Assembly: GCA_964395765.1 (NCBI GenBank)
Contig: CAYNCU010000184.1
Span: forward strand, 1-8,905
Direction: 5' to 3'
DNA from: DATDPY01 sp964395765
Lineage (GTDB): Bacteria > Bacteroidota > Bacteroidia > Cytophagales > Cyclobacteriaceae
DNA length: 8,905 nucleotides
In this document: piece by piece, positions 6,613 to 8,905 of the stretch
Layout of the letters: each line of letters opens with the position of its first letter
Position numbering within the stretch: position 1 is the first letter of the stretch
The notes under the pieces: generated by a model
The model's input: the letters and a program-made list of their open reading frames with translations, nothing else
Databases searched by the model: none
What the model was told of the DNA's origin: nothing
Program-made: the position numbers and the translations under genes

Positions 6613-7446
6613 TTAATTTTCCTTTACAATCTTTTTCCTTGAGATGATCGATACGCGGTCACCAACATTCACAGTTCCCTCGTGAAGACAAAGGGAACGA
6701 TAACCGAAATTTATGTCGTCGTCTTTCCGGCGATAATCGGATAAAACGGTAAGGGGTTCATTGTCAATATCTGCAGTTTCCTGATCAATATTTATTATTT
6801 TGCAACGGGCACACGGTTTTACACATTTAAATATTGCATTTCCTGTGGTAAACTCATCCAATTGATCTTCAAAATAAGCCTCTCCACCTTCTATGACAAT
6901 ATTCGGCCTGAAACGATCGACAGGAATTTCTTTTACCAGGCGTTTGTTCAGATCGTCAACGGAGGACCGGCTGATCACAAGGTAGGGAAATGAGTTGGCA
7001 AAACTGACGGATTCATCATTCACCGAATACTTTTTGTTTACCTGCCGACTTGTCGAATCATCCATATAAACAAGTCTGCAAAAGGTTCCCAGGGTATCCG
7101 AAAACCATTCATCGGCAACTTTACCTACCGGGGTGGCATACACCTCATCCTGAAATATCTGCACTGCGATTTTTTCATTGATACGGCATTGAATAGGAAT
7201 GGAAATCGAGTCACGATTAAGAAGGGGACACCGTATGAACAAACCGTCCGAGGTAATCGCTGTTTTTATTAAAGCGAGGGTTGGAATATCTTTTTGTGTA
7301 AGGTATTTGCCTTCCTTGTCGGTGATCATCCATCGGCGATCGTATTGAAATCCCCGGATTTCGGCATTGGCCTTATCAACGCTGAAGCCTGCCAATGATT
7401 TTATGGGATAAATAAAAATTGCCCCGATGCGAAAATCTTCAATCAT
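6613..7446 (-). CDS. MOSC-domain protein (YcbX/mARC type, without ferredoxin domain)
   Basis: Molybdenum-cofactor-binding type protein of 277 residues with an N-terminal MOSC beta-barrel region and a C-terminal MOSC domain. Landmarks are YPIKSLAG at 13-20, GFQYDRRWMI at 32-41, FPYLVISRSSVDDLN at 153-167, DRFRPNIVIEG at 177-187 and VKPCARCKIINIDQET at 209-224, where the conserved cysteine expected to bind the cofactor lies in the CARC segment (Cys212/Cys215). The tail ends in FGYRSLCLHEGTVNVGDRV. Family members such as YcbX and mitochondrial mARC reduce N-hydroxylated compounds. E. coli YcbX carries an extra C-terminal 2Fe-2S ferredoxin domain that is absent here, so a separate electron donor would be needed. 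It is first gene of an operon with SCO and cytochrome c, and divergent to the HAD gene across 53 bp. The enzymatic role is inferred from family only. Confidence 0.9.
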   Translation of the reverse strand: MIEDFRIGAIFIYPIKSLAGFSVDKANAEIRGFQYDRRWMITDKEGKYLTQKDIPTLALIKTAITSDGLFIRCPLLNRDSISIPIQCRINEKIAVQIFQDEVYATPVGKVADEWFSDTLGTFCRLVYMDDSTSRQVNKKYSVNDESVSFANSFPYLVISRSSVDDLNKRLVKEIPVDRFRPNIVIEGGEAYFEDQLDEFTTGNAIFKCVKPCARCKIINIDQETADIDNEPLTVLSDYRRKDDDINFGYRSLCLHEGTVNVGDRVSIISRKKIVKEN

Positions 7447-7499
7447 TCGCTATAAATTGCTCTTTCGGCTTAAAATTAACGATTAAAATATTAAATGGC

Positions 7500-8159
7500 A
7501 TGATTAAAGGCGTGATATTCGATATGGATGGAGTTATTACCGATAATAATTCATATCATGAAAAAGCATGGGCCGAATTTTGCCTTTCGTATGGAATACG
7601 ACTTTCCGTTGAGGAAGTTCACCAGTACATTTTCGGTCGTGTCGCCGGCGACACGCTGGAATACGTTTTTAAGAGGAAATTAAACCCGGGCGAGATTGAA
7701 AAATTTGTAAAACAGAAGGAAAAAATCTACCGTGATTTATATTCGGCTCATATAAAACCCGTAAATGGCTTAATCCAATTCATTCAGGAACTCAGGCAAA
7801 ATAAATATAAACTGGCAATGGCGACATCGGCTCCTCCGGGTAATGTCGAATTTACGTTCGAACATATTCCGATTAGAGAATTTTTTGATGTAATCCTGGA
7901 TGCCAGCCGGATTCAATACGGGAAACCGAATCCTGAGATCTATCAGAAGGCGATTGGAATGCTCAATCTTAATCCGGCGGAATGCCTCATTTTCGAAGAT
8001 TCTCTTCCAGGCATCCGGGCAGCAATCGATTCCGGGGCTTATGTGGTCGGATTGTCAACAACACATGAAAGGGAATATCTTAAAGGACCGGCCAGAATCA
8101 TCAGGGATTTTACGGAAATTAAGATAACAGATTTAAATAAAATAAGGGAAATAGTATGA
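7500..8159 (+). CDS. HAD-superfamily hydrolase, beta-phosphoglucomutase-like
   Basis: Cytoplasmic phosphotransferase/phosphatase of 219 residues with a C1-type helical cap. All four HAD motifs are visible: FDMDGVITD at 7-15 (nucleophile Asp8, acid/base Asp10), the Thr/Ser of MATSAP at 107-112, Lys142 in GKPNPEIY, and IFEDSLPGIRAA at 164-175 (acidic pair Glu166/Asp167). The cap opens with SYHEKAW (18-24), including a His at the position (His20) used by beta-phosphoglucomutase, which is why I favour that branch. A sugar-phosphate or other small-molecule phosphatase remains possible, because this family is easily mislabelled. I chose ATG 7500: the frame is open from 7419, but the added residues are unlike the family and would overlap the divergent MOSC gene. 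Its stop is 10 nt from the convergent ACP phosphodiesterase gene, with no hairpin between. Confidence 0.88.
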   Translation: MIKGVIFDMDGVITDNNSYHEKAWAEFCLSYGIRLSVEEVHQYIFGRVAGDTLEYVFKRKLNPGEIEKFVKQKEKIYRDLYSAHIKPVNGLIQFIQELRQNKYKLAMATSAPPGNVEFTFEHIPIREFFDVILDASRIQYGKPNPEIYQKAIGMLNLNPAECLIFEDSLPGIRAAIDSGAYVVGLSTTHEREYLKGPARIIRDFTEIKITDLNKIREIV

Positions 8160-8169
8160 ATTTACCTGG

Positions 8170-8742
8170 TCAGAATGATTCCGCATAACTGATTAACTGA
8201 GGAAAAAATTCCTTAAAATCCAGTAAAAAACCCTCATAATTGCCTTTCAGATCGCCAATTGCGTTTTCCATTCCGGACTCAAAAGATGTTCTTCTTGATA
8301 ATCCTTTCAATGATCGGTCAATGCCTTCAAGCGTGGCATAATTAAGCAACCAGTTATACTTAATCATCCAGGGCAACATTTGCCGGGCATCCGATGGCAG
8401 AACATCAAAATATTTGTAAATCACATCATACATGTGACTGCAAAATGAATTAAGGGGTTCCTTGCTGTAGGTATTCCAAGTGGTAGCCAGCATGTGATCG
8501 TAATATATATCCACGATGACCCCGGTGTAATGCCTGTATTTGTCCCTGATCCTGTTCTTACTCCGGATCACCACAGGGTGAAGATCAGTATATTCGTCAA
8601 TTTTACGATGCAATTGAATTCCCCTGGCAATTTCAGGTTCGAAATTCTCTATTTGCCGCCCTTTCACAAAATCACCAATAAAATTTCCTACCATAACAGG
8701 GTCGGATGCGCCGGAAAGAAAACCATGGGCAAGAAAATTCAT
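8170..8742 (-). CDS. acpH: Acyl carrier protein phosphodiesterase
   Basis: Cytoplasmic enzyme that removes the 4'-phosphopantetheine group from acyl carrier protein, turning holo-ACP back to apo-ACP. The 190 residues match the length of E. coli AcpH (193). The conserved pattern runs MNFLAH at 1-6, GNFIGDFVKG at 19-28 (Asp24), IQLHRKIDEYTDLHP at 42-56 (His45, Asp49, Asp53 as probable metal ligands in the HD-like helical fold) and GVIVDIYYDHMLATTW at 74-89 (Asp78, Asp82, His83). The start is the MNFLAH methionine. It is monocistronic in this window: convergent with the HAD gene, with a long AT-rich region upstream that should hold its promoter. Family identification is firm; the physiological need for the reaction in Bacteroidota is not known to me. 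Confidence 0.9.
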   Translation of the reverse strand: MNFLAHGFLSGASDPVMVGNFIGDFVKGRQIENFEPEIARGIQLHRKIDEYTDLHPVVIRSKNRIRDKYRHYTGVIVDIYYDHMLATTWNTYSKEPLNSFCSHMYDVIYKYFDVLPSDARQMLPWMIKYNWLLNYATLEGIDRSLKGLSRRTSFESGMENAIGDLKGNYEGFLLDFKEFFPQLISYAESF

Positions 8743-8887
8743 AAACTTTTTATACGAAAATTTTTGTGAAAGATTTGGTTGATCTTAAAAATTATTTTTT
8801 TATTTTCAAATTCTTGTTCAAATTCGCAGACTGTCATTGGAGATTTCTTGAAAATTTGTTTTGAATATTTTGTTTTAATACTGAGAA
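8743..8887. promoter_or_regulatory. AT-rich divergent intergenic region upstream of acpH
   Basis: 145 bp of strongly AT-rich sequence with no supportable gene lies between the acpH start and a possible start codon at 8888. It should contain the acpH promoter and perhaps one for the rightward gene. I find no exact TAnnTTTG box. TATTTTG at 8866-8872 (plus strand) and TAATTTTT read on the minus strand are only near-matches. A 9-bp direct repeat TTCAAATTC occurs at 8805-8813 and 8817-8825. Confidence 0.4.
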
Positions 8888-8905
8888 ATGGATACCCGAT
8901 ATCAT
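8888..8905 (+). CDS. Possible 5' end of a gene cut by the window edge
   Basis: An ATG at 8888 opens a frame that reads MDTRYH to the window end, with an in-frame TGA just upstream (8882-8884), so this would be the first available start. It follows a long AT-rich non-coding stretch, as gene starts here tend to do. Six codons are too few to identify a product or to be sure that it is a gene. Confidence 0.3.

Noticed and set aside
7419..7499. Upstream extension of the HAD frame
   Set aside because: HAD proteins of this type start directly before the FDMDG motif, and the extension overlaps the divergent MOSC gene.

Overview
The window reads as an ordinary chromosomal segment of a Bacteroidota bacterium, most likely class Bacteroidia; a finer placement is not supportable from sequence alone. 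The evidence is a TonB-energising locus with two different exbD genes and a small membrane protein between exbB and exbD, the short (257-residue) form of AMP nucleosidase, a stand-alone HsdR N-terminal-like protein, lipoprotein-type SCO and cytochrome c proteins, poor Shine-Dalgarno sequences, and AT-rich gene starts. I see no IS element, phage gene, CRISPR array, tRNA or rRNA.

Layout. (1) 66-2322, plus strand: a tight four-gene operon of exbB, a 3-TM small protein, exbD1 and exbD2, with intergenic distances of 10, -1 and 1 nt. It closes with a strong hairpin terminator at 2333-2378. No tonB follows it. (2) 2432-4998, minus strand: AMP nucleosidase followed 8 nt later by an SLC13-type permease carrying two TrkA-C/RCK_C domains. 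(3) 5023-5484, plus strand: a small PD-(D/E)XK nuclease-like protein, divergent from the AMP nucleosidase gene with only 24 bp between the two start codons. (4) 5503-7446, minus strand: a three-gene operon of a MOSC-domain protein, a SCO-family copper chaperone/thioredoxin-like lipoprotein, and a mono-heme cytochrome c lipoprotein; the last two genes overlap by 14 nt. (5) 7500-8159, plus strand: a HAD hydrolase of the beta-phosphoglucomutase type, divergent from the MOSC gene. (6) 8170-8742, minus strand: an acyl-carrier-protein phosphodiesterase, convergent with the HAD gene. (7) 8743-8905: a very AT-rich upstream region ending in a possible start codon of a gene that runs off the window.

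How the genes work together. The exb operon should build the proton-driven inner-membrane motor that energises TonB-dependent outer-membrane uptake; its TonB must be encoded elsewhere. The SCO and cytochrome c lipoproteins form a respiratory pair at the cell envelope, probably involved in copper delivery to, or electron flow around, a terminal oxidase. The AMP nucleosidase, HAD phosphatase and ACP phosphodiesterase are soluble housekeeping enzymes of nucleotide, sugar-phosphate and lipid metabolism. I found no convincing undescribed system. The points most worth a second look are the unnamed 3-TM protein and paired, divergent ExbDs in the exb operon, the solitary nuclease-like protein packed against the AMP nucleosidase gene, and the grouping of a MOSC protein with SCO and cytochrome c.
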